Source: Anaerolineales bacterium UBA7227 (GTDB lineage: Bacteria > Chloroflexota > Anaerolineae > Anaerolineales > Villigracilaceae). From it: DNA of 26,695 nucleotides. The notes below the pieces were generated by a model, which saw only the letters and a program-made list of their open reading frames with translations, was not told the DNA's origin and did no database searches. Positions 15,589 to 22,961 of this stretch are shown here, in pieces; position 1 is the stretch's first letter; each line of letters starts with the position of its first letter. The stretch is taken from positions 1 through 26,695 of the forward strand of contig DKTP01000168.1 in the NCBI GenBank assembly GCA_002473085.1, in the 5' to 3' direction. The position numbers and the translations under genes are program-made.

Positions 15589-18500
15589 CTATGGGCAGTT
15601 ATAGGGATGACAGGATTGCATCCACGCTTCGCCCAGCGGACCGACCTGAGCGCTATCGCCCGTAACGGCTTTATCGCTGAAGCCTGTGCCTTCGGGGAAT
15701 TCAAATTTGCACGCGCCGCCTGCGTTGATATTTGCCAGCGCGCCTTGATACAGCAGATACCAATCGTCGAAGTGTTCGGGTTTCCAGCCTTGTTGAACGA
15801 ATTGCTTGTGCCCCGCCAGCCAGAAGGGATGAGGCTCAAGGATGATGGGAATGACGGTTGACTCGCCAGGCTGTAGGTTGAGGAATGCGCTCGCGCCGCT
15901 GAAGAGTTTGCCTTCGATGGGAACGCCGCTCCATGAAAAGCCTGCCTGTGTCGTAAACTGTTGACCGATGTGCGAGTCGTTTGTGGCTTGGGCATCGATG
16001 GAGACGTTGCATGATTTCGGTTCGGGGAAGTCTGCGCCTGTGGTATTGGGTCGGCGCGTGACCTGCACCTGCACTACGGCGGGGGCGGGCTGTCCGCGCG
16101 GGTCGGGTTTGGTGATGATGTACGATGGCAGGCAAAGTTTTTTATAGCCCGCCTCTTCCGCTTCGCTCGTGCAGGAGGAGTTGCTGGCGCTCTGCTTGAC
16201 CTGTTCCAGACTGTAATCTATGCCCTTGCGGATCACATCCTTGCAGTCTTCAGGACAGGGGATGCCCTGATCTTCGAGTTGTTGGGCGGCGAGTTCCACC
16301 AGATTATCTTTTCCGATTTCGGTGAGCTGGTCGAAATTGGGAAGCGACGGCGGCAACCCTGCGTAGGTCTTCGCGGCGGTGACAACGGCAACCGCGACAA
16401 GGTGACAGGCGTCCTTCACTTGTTTTTGCCCTTCGCCGATCGCTTCCGAGGCAAGCTTTGCCTGAATGCACAACGGATTCAATTTCTCCACCAGGTCAGT
16501 CACCCAATCGGATAATTTATTGTAAAGACCCGATATGAAATTGAACGCATCTTCAACGGCGTTTGAAAGATCGCTTAGAAAATCTCCGCTGCCGCCCTGA
16601 TCTTTTTCTGGGCAAAGTACTGTGCCTGGAACAAAGCCCGCCCACGGAGAACCTTGCGGCGACTTGTTCTCCACCACCACAACGCAGAATTGATATTTAT
16701 ATTCTGGCACATGCACGCCCGTAAAGTTAAGTATCTTCACGTCGTAGTAGGTCTGGTTCGGCACGGGAATCACAGGGAATGAAATTTTGATCTCGCCGTT
16801 GGGATCGTAGGCGATCTTCACAGTATTCGACGGCGCGCCTGCGGGCTGTCCGTTCGTGACGGGCAACACGCGCACAAAGTACGTCGTCACGCCTTCCGCT
16901 GAAGTGTTTTGTGAGCACGGGTCGAAGTTCGCCAATTCAGGCGCGCCTCCCAGTTCGATCATGCCGCTGTTCCACGCAGGCATGGTCACTGCCTGCCCGC
17001 CTGGGGCGTCCAGTTTTTCGGGCGAGTACGGCGAAAAAAATACGGGCGTCTGGTCGAGCATGTTTTCAAACGGCGAAAGCGCCGCCGACTCGACCTTCGG
17101 CTTCAACAGCGCAAAATCAATCTCGAATGTGTGCGGCGAATTTAGCGCGCCACTGCCGTTGGTCTTGCCTGTCAACAACAGACATGCAGGATTGAACAAC
17201 GCCTCCGATTGAAATGGCGCGCTCGCTACCTGCCAGACCCCGTCTGCCGCGCCCGTGTCCGTGCCAAAGCGGAAGGTCTCCATGCCATAGCCTGTCCCCT
17301 TTTCAACCAACCACGGATACTTGCCCTTGCTGACATCGTACACCCCGCGCACTTCCAACTTCGTCGAGAGAAACAAATAAGGGACAGACGCATCAAACGA
17401 CGCTGGAGGCTGGTTCGCCTTAAACGACTTTTCAAACGTCCCAAGCCTGGTCGCGCCTCCATTGACCAACCCCCAAACTTCTCCCCGCATCGAAATATCG
17501 CCGACATAATTCGGCAGGAGCGCGTCCGCCACCTGACCAAAATCAATATTGTCCGACCGTTTCAGGTACGTGAAATCGTCCGCTGGAAATCTCCGCCACG
17601 CCCCATCGTTGATGGACAGATACAGGTAATAACGATCCACGCTCATGGGAATTAGGGCAAGCGATTCTATCGGCGTGGATTCGCCCGCGCAGTTCGAGTC
17701 GGCGGCTGTGACGCTCACCAAATTACTTGCCGCTTCTCCATTCGCATCGAACGCGGCAACGTAGTAATGGTACAAGCCGTAGAGATTTGAGTCCTGATGG
17801 GAAAGAATTCCCGTCCCCTCATGGGCAGGGAGGGAAGTCAACCTGGTGAAAGAGATCGCGCCTGGGTCAAGGCGGTATACATTGAATCCGTCTTCGTCCT
17901 CAGAAAAATCGTCAATGGACAAAGTCGCCGCGCATCCCTGCCCTGAGACCGTCAACGTGGGCGCATCCACCGAAGCGGGAGCATTTAACCGCGTCAGGCT
18001 CATCAGCGCTTTGGCGGCAATGGACGGTTTGGAAGAGGTAATCGGCGCGCCGATATGAATGAAAATTTCCGTTCCAATCGGGAGCGAGGTTGCATCCGCA
18101 AGCGACGGATTCCAGCGCAGTAGATCCTCCACAGTGACGTTATACCTGGTCGCAATGACTGGGAACGAGTCTCCCTCCTGCGCGGTGACGATGATTACAA
18201 AACCAGGGTCAGGGACCCCCTCGATGTAAACCGCGTTCGAAATCGCCGACTGTCCCCGATCGTCATAGGCGCGCACCATCAGCATGTGCCGCCCGAGCGT
18301 CTTCGGCGACCAATCCCAATAATGGACGAGCAACCCAAGCCCGTCTTCAGGGGCAACATAGGTTTCATACAATTCCCCATCCGCCCAGAGTTCCATGCGG
18401 GCAATCGGACCGTCCGAGATTGCCTCCCCGCGCACCGAGAGCCCCGCGCTGATGGGATACGACTCTCCATCGGGAGGTTCGGTCAACGAGACCAGGATGC

Positions 18501-18621
18501 GATTGGTGAATTTTGGGGAGGGTATCGCTGGTTGACTTGTGTTCGGCAGTCCACATGCCGCGCTGAACACGACAGCCAGAAAGAGCCTGATTAACTTCCA
18601 ACGGCGTTTTTCATGGGCCAT
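15589..18621 (-). CDS. Large LysM-containing surface lipoprotein
   Basis: The product has 1010 residues from ATG 18621 (MAHEKRRWKLIRLFLAVV). AAGGAG lies nine bases upstream, and only this start places the signal peptide first. The lipobox is FSAAC with Cys23. Residues ~45-135 are an Ig-like beta domain (RMELWADGELYETY, HMLMVRAYDDRGQS). A LysM repeat follows at ~143-191 (EGDSFPVIATRYNVTVEDLL, WNPSLADATSLPIGTEI), a peptidoglycan or glycan-binding module. A fibronectin III-like domain comes next (FNVYRLDPG, YHYYVAAFDANGEAASN). The remaining ~650 residues have beta-rich parts and a helical insert near VEDAFNFISGLYNKLSDWV. No enzyme motif was found. It heads the six-gene surface cluster and probably anchors in or near the cell envelope. 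Confidence 0.85.
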   Translation of the reverse strand: MAHEKRRWKLIRLFLAVVFSAACGLPNTSQPAIPSPKFTNRILVSLTEPPDGESYPISAGLSVRGEAISDGPIARMELWADGELYETYVAPEDGLGLLVHYWDWSPKTLGRHMLMVRAYDDRGQSAISNAVYIEGVPDPGFVIIVTAQEGDSFPVIATRYNVTVEDLLRWNPSLADATSLPIGTEIFIHIGAPITSSKPSIAAKALMSLTRLNAPASVDAPTLTVSGQGCAATLSIDDFSEDEDGFNVYRLDPGAISFTRLTSLPAHEGTGILSHQDSNLYGLYHYYVAAFDANGEAASNLVSVTAADSNCAGESTPIESLALIPMSVDRYYLYLSINDGAWRRFPADDFTYLKRSDNIDFGQVADALLPNYVGDISMRGEVWGLVNGGATRLGTFEKSFKANQPPASFDASVPYLFLSTKLEVRGVYDVSKGKYPWLVEKGTGYGMETFRFGTDTGAADGVWQVASAPFQSEALFNPACLLLTGKTNGSGALNSPHTFEIDFALLKPKVESAALSPFENMLDQTPVFFSPYSPEKLDAPGGQAVTMPAWNSGMIELGGAPELANFDPCSQNTSAEGVTTYFVRVLPVTNGQPAGAPSNTVKIAYDPNGEIKISFPVIPVPNQTYYDVKILNFTGVHVPEYKYQFCVVVVENKSPQGSPWAGFVPGTVLCPEKDQGGSGDFLSDLSNAVEDAFNFISGLYNKLSDWVTDLVEKLNPLCIQAKLASEAIGEGQKQVKDACHLVAVAVVTAAKTYAGLPPSLPNFDQLTEIGKDNLVELAAQQLEDQGIPCPEDCKDVIRKGIDYSLEQVKQSASNSSCTSEAEEAGYKKLCLPSYIITKPDPRGQPAPAVVQVQVTRRPNTTGADFPEPKSCNVSIDAQATNDSHIGQQFTTQAGFSWSGVPIEGKLFSGASAFLNLQPGESTVIPIILEPHPFWLAGHKQFVQQGWKPEHFDDWYLLYQGALANINAGGACKFEFPEGTGFSDKAVTGDSAQVGPLGEAWMQSCHPYNCP

Positions 18622-18738
18622 TTTTCCGAACTCCTTCACGCTCCTCAGAACCAGGAACTTTGCCGGTCTGAAAAAATCCCTGGCGACGGTCATTTAGACC
18701 CTGGCTGGCAGGTCGTGGATGCCGCGCGCTGGGCGGCG

Positions 18739-18781
18739 TGCGCTCTTCGCGAAACGCGCATGTTAGGCGCTGGAGGACGCC
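18739..18781. repeat. Degenerate tandem-hairpin element between nar cluster and lipoprotein operon
   Basis: TGCGC (18739-18743) pairs with GCGCA (18756-18760). GGCG (18766-18769) pairs with CGCC (18778-18781) around an 8-base loop CTGGAGGA. The two-hairpin order and the GGCG-8-CGCC design resemble the elements at 19260-19316 and 26656-26695, but the loops have diverged. It sits in the 172-bp gap after the last nar-cluster gene. Confidence 0.4.
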
Positions 18782-18793
18782 GCTTACGCGCTT

Positions 18794-19242
18794 TTATGAA
18801 GCGCCGACGATCGTTCGTTTCTGCGCCCATTGGGCGTCGAAAGACGCGAGTTCGTCTTCGCTCAAAAATTGACGCGCCATGCGGAAGAGGATCTGCTCCT
18901 CTTTTTGGAAGTGTCCGCGTGTGGCTTGAATCATTTGCTTCGCGAGGACGCGGGCGGAGTCGAGTTCGGTGGCGGCTGCGATCTTGCCGAGCAGATCGGC
19001 GGTCTGGTTGTGCTCGAAGCGCATGACGGCGAGCGGTCCGCTGTGCGCGCCGAGGCAGGGTTCAAGGGCGTTGAAGAGTAGTTCGTCTTCGATGTTTGCG
19101 TAGGATTCGAAGACGGAGGCAGAGAGGGCGATTCGGCGCTGGGGGCGTGGAGCGAATCGAACGCGGGGAAGGCATCTTCGACGCGCGCGAGCATAAAATA
19201 ATATACGTCGTGTTCGCCGAGGAGCGCGTGTGCGATCAACAT
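18794..19242 (-). pseudogene. Hemerythrin-like (HHE) domain protein, frameshifted
   Basis: The N-terminal part reads MLIAHALLGEHDVYYFML... from ATG 19242. The rest continues in another frame: IALSASVFESYANIEDELLF, AVMRFEHNQTADLLGKI, then GHFQKEEQILFRMARQFL. Together they give the four-helix HHE pattern with its usual His and Glu metal ligands (IEDE, EHN, GHFQKEE). The frames join if one C is added in the five-C run opposite 19141-19145, giving FDSLHAPQRRIALSASV. Upstream of that point the second frame is Arg-rich nonsense, and downstream the first is Ser/Pro-rich. A one-base deletion is therefore the simplest reading. Such proteins bind di-iron, O2 or NO. Here it follows the nitrate reductase and FmdE genes. 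The break may be a sequencing error, decay or slippage. Confidence 0.72.
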
Positions 19243-19257
19243 AATATCCCGCGTAGT

Positions 19258-19316
19258 TTGCGCTCTCTAGCGCCGACCTGGCGCGCCGTCTGGCGTTTGA
19301 GAACGCCAGGCGCGCG
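19258..19316. repeat. Two-hairpin palindromic repeat overlapping the fmdE 3' end
   Basis: Hairpin one is GCGC-TCTCTA-GCGC (19260-19273). Hairpin two is CTGGCG (19290-19295), loop TTTGAGAA, CGCCAG (19304-19309), extended by GCGCGC at 19281-19286 pairing with 19310-19315. The layout matches the element at the window end. It encodes the last ~16 codons and the stop of the fmdE-like gene. Confidence 0.8.
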
Positions 19317-19890
19317 CGGCCTCACGGAAATACGACTCGCCCGCGCAGGGCTTGCATAGCGTCGTTCCCTCTCGAATGATTTCGCGCTGGTTGATGATCT
19401 CCTCGCCGCAGACTTCGCAGTTAACGCGCAGGCCCGCCCGCCCGATGATCTCCCTGATGGGGACGGCCAACTCGACGGTTTGCCAGTCGAACATCAAGTC
19501 GTCGGGGAGGCTCTGGTAGCCGATGAGTTGCGCTTCCCACCTGTTTTTCGCGGACGGGGCATAGTCCCGCGCCAGTTCGCGGACATTTGGGCGCGGGGCT
19601 ATGCGGATAGTCTTTTCGGCGCGCGAGTCGACGAGCGTCGCGGCGACCTTGCCATAGTCCTCGACGCGGAGGGTGCGTCTGCCGACGTGGCAGCCGGTCG
19701 CGGCGGAGATCCCGTCCACGAAGCAGCCATCCGTTTCGACGATGGCGACGAGGCGTTTGTCGGATTGGGGCAAAGGCAGGTCGAGCAGGAGTCCGGCCAA
19801 AAGTCCGAGGCGGGCGCCGAGTACCTGGCGCGGACAAACGCGCTGGTGGCGGGTCGCGCTTTGGGCGAGGATGTCGGTCAGGGTGGTCAT
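19267..19890 (-). CDS. FmdE-family protein with C-terminal zinc ribbon
   Basis: The product has 207 residues. The N-terminal domain is FmdE-like: H15 and C19 in RHQRVCPRQVLGARLG, then ETDGCFVDGISAATGCHVG (C56, C67, H68) and RVEDYGKVAATLVD. A C-terminal zinc ribbon has C158-x2-C161 and C179-x2-C182. FmdE is named for a subunit copurified with molybdenum formylmethanofuran dehydrogenase, but most bacterial members are uncharacterised. It follows narI by 82 bases on the same strand, so it is probably in the nar operon, which suggests a role around molybdoenzyme metal or cofactor handling. The last ~16 residues (AWRSQTPDGAPGRR end) come from an inserted palindromic repeat. The start lacks a clear ribosome site. 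Confidence 0.88.
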   Translation of the reverse strand: MTTLTDILAQSATRHQRVCPRQVLGARLGLLAGLLLDLPLPQSDKRLVAIVETDGCFVDGISAATGCHVGRRTLRVEDYGKVAATLVDSRAEKTIRIAPRPNVRELARDYAPSAKNRWEAQLIGYQSLPDDLMFDWQTVELAVPIREIIGRAGLRVNCEVCGEEIINQREIIREGTTLCKPCAGESYFREAARAWRSQTPDGAPGRR

Positions 19891-19900
19891 GGGATTTTGT

Positions 19901-19966
19901 ACACGGATTACGCGGATTTGACGGATTTTTTAAATTATTTCCCGCGTTTGTCCGTGAAATCTGTGT
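19901..19966. repeat. ACACGGATT-type inverted repeat in narI-fmdE gap
   Basis: The left arm starts ACACGGATTACGCGGA. The right arm ends GTCCGTGAAATCTGTGT. The arms pair imperfectly around an AT-rich centre (TTTTTTAAATTATTT). It fills nearly all of the gap between the narI stop and the fmdE start. Left-arm units vary around CGCGGATTT/GACGGATTT. Confidence 0.75.
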
Positions 19967-19972
19967 GCCGTA

Positions 19973-20644
19973 TTACCGCCGAGCCTTGTTCCAAATCACG
20001 ATCTGGTGTTCGCGCCAGAGATAGGAGAGCGGGTAGGCCAGCAGGTGCACCAGGCGCGTGAACGGCAGGAGCAGGGCAATGACGAAGCCGTTCAGAAAAT
20101 GGAATTTCACCCAGAACGGGAGCGCGACTACCGAGGCGATGTTGGGCTGGAATTTGACGAGCGAGATCAGCCACGGGACGGCGGTGTGCAGGTACCAATC
20201 GGAGCCCCAGCGGTAGTAATAGGCGACCCAGAAGCCGAGGCCGATTTGCAGGAAGAGGAAGACCAGCAGTATCCAGTCGAGTTCCGAGGTGACGGCCCGG
20301 GCGCGGGCGTTGGTCATGCGGCGGTAAAACAGCAGGACGAGTCCGACCGTCGCCATGAGCGCGAGCGCAAGTCCCGTGATCTCAAGGATGTAGAGGCGGA
20401 GCTGGTTGGCGGTAAAGAGTCCCCATAGGCCGGGGAAGAGGAGCGCGGTCAGGTGTCCGAGCAGGATGGTGATCAGCCCATAGTGCCAGGGGACCGAGCC
20501 GAAGAACAAGACGCGGTTTTCGAGGAATTGCGACGACTGGCTGGAGTAGGAATAGGGGTCGAAGAAAAAACGGTAGACGCTGACCACGATGGCGATGGCG
20601 AGCGCCGCATAGGGAAAGCCGACGAACAGGGCGGTATCGAACAT
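19973..20644 (-). CDS. narI: Respiratory nitrate reductase gamma subunit (cytochrome b)
   Basis: The product has 223 residues, close to the ~225 usual for NarI. It is the membrane anchor that oxidises quinol and passes electrons through two b hemes to NarH. Five hydrophobic segments are visible. The heme ligands align: H54 and H64 in VPWHYGLITILLGHL, and H182 and H200 in KFHFLNGF...RLVHLLAYP, with the same 10 and 18 residue spacings as E. coli NarI (56/66 and 187/205, from family knowledge). AGGAG lies seven bases before ATG 20644. The narJ-narI gap holds a palindromic repeat. Confidence 0.97.
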   Translation of the reverse strand: MFDTALFVGFPYAALAIAIVVSVYRFFFDPYSYSSQSSQFLENRVLFFGSVPWHYGLITILLGHLTALLFPGLWGLFTANQLRLYILEITGLALALMATVGLVLLFYRRMTNARARAVTSELDWILLVFLFLQIGLGFWVAYYYRWGSDWYLHTAVPWLISLVKFQPNIASVVALPFWVKFHFLNGFVIALLLPFTRLVHLLAYPLSYLWREHQIVIWNKARR

Positions 20645-20664
20645 GGGTTGCTCCTTTTATCGTT

Positions 20665-20736
20665 CCCTCATCCCCAGCCCTTCCCACAAGGGGGGGAAGG
20701 GCCCTCTCTCTTTGGGAGAGGGGTTAGGGGCGAGGG
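20665..20736. repeat. Two-hairpin palindromic repeat filling narJ-narI gap
   Basis: This closely matches the reverse complement of the element in res (4498-4577). It starts CCCTCATCCCCAGCCC and ends GGGGTTAGGGGCGAGGG. Inner hairpins are CCCTTCCC with GGGAAGGG, and CCCTCTC with GAGAGGGG. It takes up almost the whole gap between the narJ stop (20740) and the narI start (20644), leaving only the ribosome site. Confidence 0.9.
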
Positions 20737-20739
20737 CTT

Positions 20740-21369
20740 TTATGCAGATTCCAACACGGTCAGGATTTGAAATTGATCTTGCAGGACGGAGCGCAGCGCC
20801 TCCAACACGCCATGGAACTGGGTGCGCTTCTCGGACTCTTCGCCAGCGTTAGTCAAACTGCCGGCCTGGCTGACTTCCGCGCTCTCCTCCTCGTCGAAGC
20901 CTTCGGACTTGGCGCGTCCCGTCATGCGGTCGAGGGTTGGAAGGAGCGCGTCGCGGGCGATCTCCTGCGTCTGGGTCTCGTCGCGGGCGGTGGCGAGGAA
21001 GTGCAGGATGACGGCCAGATGGTCGGGCAGTTCGGTGTCGGGAAAGGCGAAGTTGTCGGCGGCGTAACGCTGCTTCAATTCGACGAGGAAGATGCTGCGT
21101 TTGTACGTCTCGCCGAAGAGGTGGTAGCCCACGTACGGATGGCAGGCCGCGTCCAGGTCGAACGTGCCGGTGTACACTTCTTCGAGCCGTCCCGGCGGGA
21201 GCGCGGCAGCGTAGTCGTAAAATTCCTTCAATTGCGCGGCGGATTGGGGATCTTCGTCACGCAAGAGTCCCTGCGCTTTGATGGCGGCCTGGAGCGTGCC
21301 GCCCGCGGGATATTCCAACATGCGGGCAAAGCATTGGTAGAGGCTTCGCATTTCGGTTTCGGTATACAT
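20740..21369 (-). CDS. narJ: Nitrate reductase maturation chaperone NarJ (TorD/NarJ family)
   Basis: The product has 209 residues from ATG 21369, whose A overlaps the narH stop (TAATG). AGAGGAAG is just upstream. The frame runs open much further upstream, but that part is a shadow of narH. Family signatures are present: the helical N-terminus (MRSLYQCFARMLEYP), the motif EEVYTGTFDLDAACHPYVGYHLFGE (parts: EEVYTGTFDL, CHPYVGYHLFGE), then LPDHLAVILHFLA. It binds the apo-NarGH complex and helps Mo cofactor insertion and membrane attachment. It is not part of the final enzyme. The acidic tail (EGFDEEESAEVSQAG) is less conserved. Confidence 0.93.
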   Translation of the reverse strand: MYTETEMRSLYQCFARMLEYPAGGTLQAAIKAQGLLRDEDPQSAAQLKEFYDYAAALPPGRLEEVYTGTFDLDAACHPYVGYHLFGETYKRSIFLVELKQRYAADNFAFPDTELPDHLAVILHFLATARDETQTQEIARDALLPTLDRMTGRAKSEGFDEEESAEVSQAGSLTNAGEESEKRTQFHGVLEALRSVLQDQFQILTVLESA

Positions 21370-22886
21370 TAGAACTTCCTCTTGGCGATCTTGTTGCGGA
21401 CGCCGAAGCCGGCTTCGCGTTTGCGGTCGAGCGGCCTCTCCCACGCCTCCACCGCGGACTCGCGTCCGAGCGGCGGGACGACGAAGCGTTCTTCGTAGGT
21501 GGGGAGCGAAGTGAGGCGGAAGATGGCTTCCACTTCCTCTGCGTCCGTCTTGCCTTGCGCGAGAGCGGTATCCACTTCGGCCTGCTGGTAGCCTTTCACT
21601 TTTTGCGCGCGCTTGAAGATACGTACGGCGATTAGTTTGCGATATACCTGTTCCACCTCTTCCACGTTGCCGGCCGAGAACAGGCTCGCCATATACTTGA
21701 TGGGCATGCGTGCCTTCTCCAGCGAGCTGAGCATGGCGGGCAGGTTTTCCTGGTCCAGGCCTTCGATGTCGTAGTTGCCGTCTTTGGTCTTGGCGAGGAC
21801 GGGCAGCATGGGCGGGACGTAGTAGAGCATGGGCAGTGTGCGGAATTCGGGATGGAGCGGGAGCGCGATCTGCCACTTCTTGACGAATTTGTACACGGGC
21901 GAATTCTGCGCGGCGGCGATCATCGCGTCTGAGATTCCGTTGGCTTTCGCCGCGGCGATGATCTCCGGGTCGAACGGGTCTTGGATCATGTCCCGTTGAG
22001 CCGCGACCAACTCGTGGTCCGCGACAGAAGCGCACTCTTCGATCCTGTCTGCATCGTAGAGCAGGACTCCCAGATAGCGGATGCGTCCCACGCAGGAGTG
22101 GAAGCAGGCGGGGGGTTGTCCCGATTCGAGACGCGGGAAACATAGAATGCATTTTTCAGATTTGCCCGAAGACCAGTTGTAGTAAGTCTTCTTGTAAGGA
22201 CAGCCCGAGATGCACATGCGCCAGGCGCGGCATTTTTCCTGCGAGATCAGCACGATGCCGTCTTCGCCGCGTTTGTAGATGGCGCCCGCCGGGCATGCCG
22301 CGACGCAGCCGGGGTTGAGACAATGATTGCAGATGCGCGGCAGGTAGAAGAAAACCACGCGCTCGATCTCGTTGAGTTGTTCGCGCTCGTCCTCGGTGAG
22401 TTTGTCCAGGTTGACGTCGTTGCTGGCGTAGAGCGGCGAGCCGCCCAGGTCGTCGTCCCAGTTGGGCCCCGCTTCGATGTTGTCCATCGGCTTGCCGGTG
22501 ATCATCGAGACGGCGCGGGCGGTGGGCTGGTCGTCGCCCTCTGGCGCGTTGAAGAGATTCTCGTAATCGTATGTCCAGGGTTCGTAGTAGTCGTCAATCG
22601 TCGGGAGGGCCGGGTTGTAGAAGATGTTGGTCAGGCCTTCTGTGCGGTTGTGGAGACGGAGGTGGATCTTTCCGTCTTTGCCTTTCTCCCAGCCGCCTTT
22701 ATATTTTCCCTGGTCTTCCCATTGGGTGGGATAGCCCGTGCCGGGCTTGGTCTCGACATTGTTCCACCACATGTATTCGGTGCCTTTGCGATCGGTCCAG
22801 ATGTTTTTACAGGCGACGCTGCACGTGTGACAGCCGATGCACTTATCGAGATGGAAGACCATTGAAACGTGTGCGCGTATATCCAT
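21369..22886 (-). CDS. narH: Respiratory nitrate reductase beta subunit (FeS protein)
   Basis: The product has 505 residues from ATG 22886 (MDIRAHVSMVFHLDKC), supported by AGGAG seven bases upstream. The open frame to 22913 is less likely. Four Cys groups are visible: C16-x2-C19-x2-C22-x3-C26; C186-x2-C189-x4-C194-x3-C198; C219-x2-W222-x2-C225-x3-C229; and C246-x2-C249 with C261 and C265. Trp222 replaces a Cys, as in E. coli NarH, so one cluster should be [3Fe-4S] and the other three [4Fe-4S]. It carries electrons from NarI hemes to NarG. The strings LHPEFRTLPMLYYVPP and VGRIRYLGVLLYDAD are typical. The narG-narH gap contains a palindrome. Confidence 0.97.
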   Translation of the reverse strand: MDIRAHVSMVFHLDKCIGCHTCSVACKNIWTDRKGTEYMWWNNVETKPGTGYPTQWEDQGKYKGGWEKGKDGKIHLRLHNRTEGLTNIFYNPALPTIDDYYEPWTYDYENLFNAPEGDDQPTARAVSMITGKPMDNIEAGPNWDDDLGGSPLYASNDVNLDKLTEDEREQLNEIERVVFFYLPRICNHCLNPGCVAACPAGAIYKRGEDGIVLISQEKCRAWRMCISGCPYKKTYYNWSSGKSEKCILCFPRLESGQPPACFHSCVGRIRYLGVLLYDADRIEECASVADHELVAAQRDMIQDPFDPEIIAAAKANGISDAMIAAAQNSPVYKFVKKWQIALPLHPEFRTLPMLYYVPPMLPVLAKTKDGNYDIEGLDQENLPAMLSSLEKARMPIKYMASLFSAGNVEEVEQVYRKLIAVRIFKRAQKVKGYQQAEVDTALAQGKTDAEEVEAIFRLTSLPTYEERFVVPPLGRESAVEAWERPLDRKREAGFGVRNKIAKRKF

Positions 22887-22906
22887 GAGGTTCTCCTTTG
22901 TTTTTT

Positions 22907-22954
22907 CCCTCATCCCCCGCCTTTCCCGCCAAAGGGGAAGGGGTAGGGTGAGGG
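22907..22954. repeat. Short palindromic repeat in narG-narH gap
   Basis: This is a single long hairpin starting CCCTCATCCC and ending GGGTAGGGTGAGGG, with CCTTTCCC and GGGGAAGGGG pairing around a GCCAAA loop. The ends match the two-hairpin family at 4498 and 20665, so it looks like a single-hairpin derivative. It lies between the narG stop (22962) and the narH ribosome site. Confidence 0.8.
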
Positions 22955-22961
22955 AAAGCCT

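Noticed and set aside
21370..22152. Long upstream extension of narJ (470-residue frame)
   Set aside because: The extension lies in the antisense-like alternative frame of narH and is Arg-rich. ATG 21369 has a ribosome site and the TAATG coupling.
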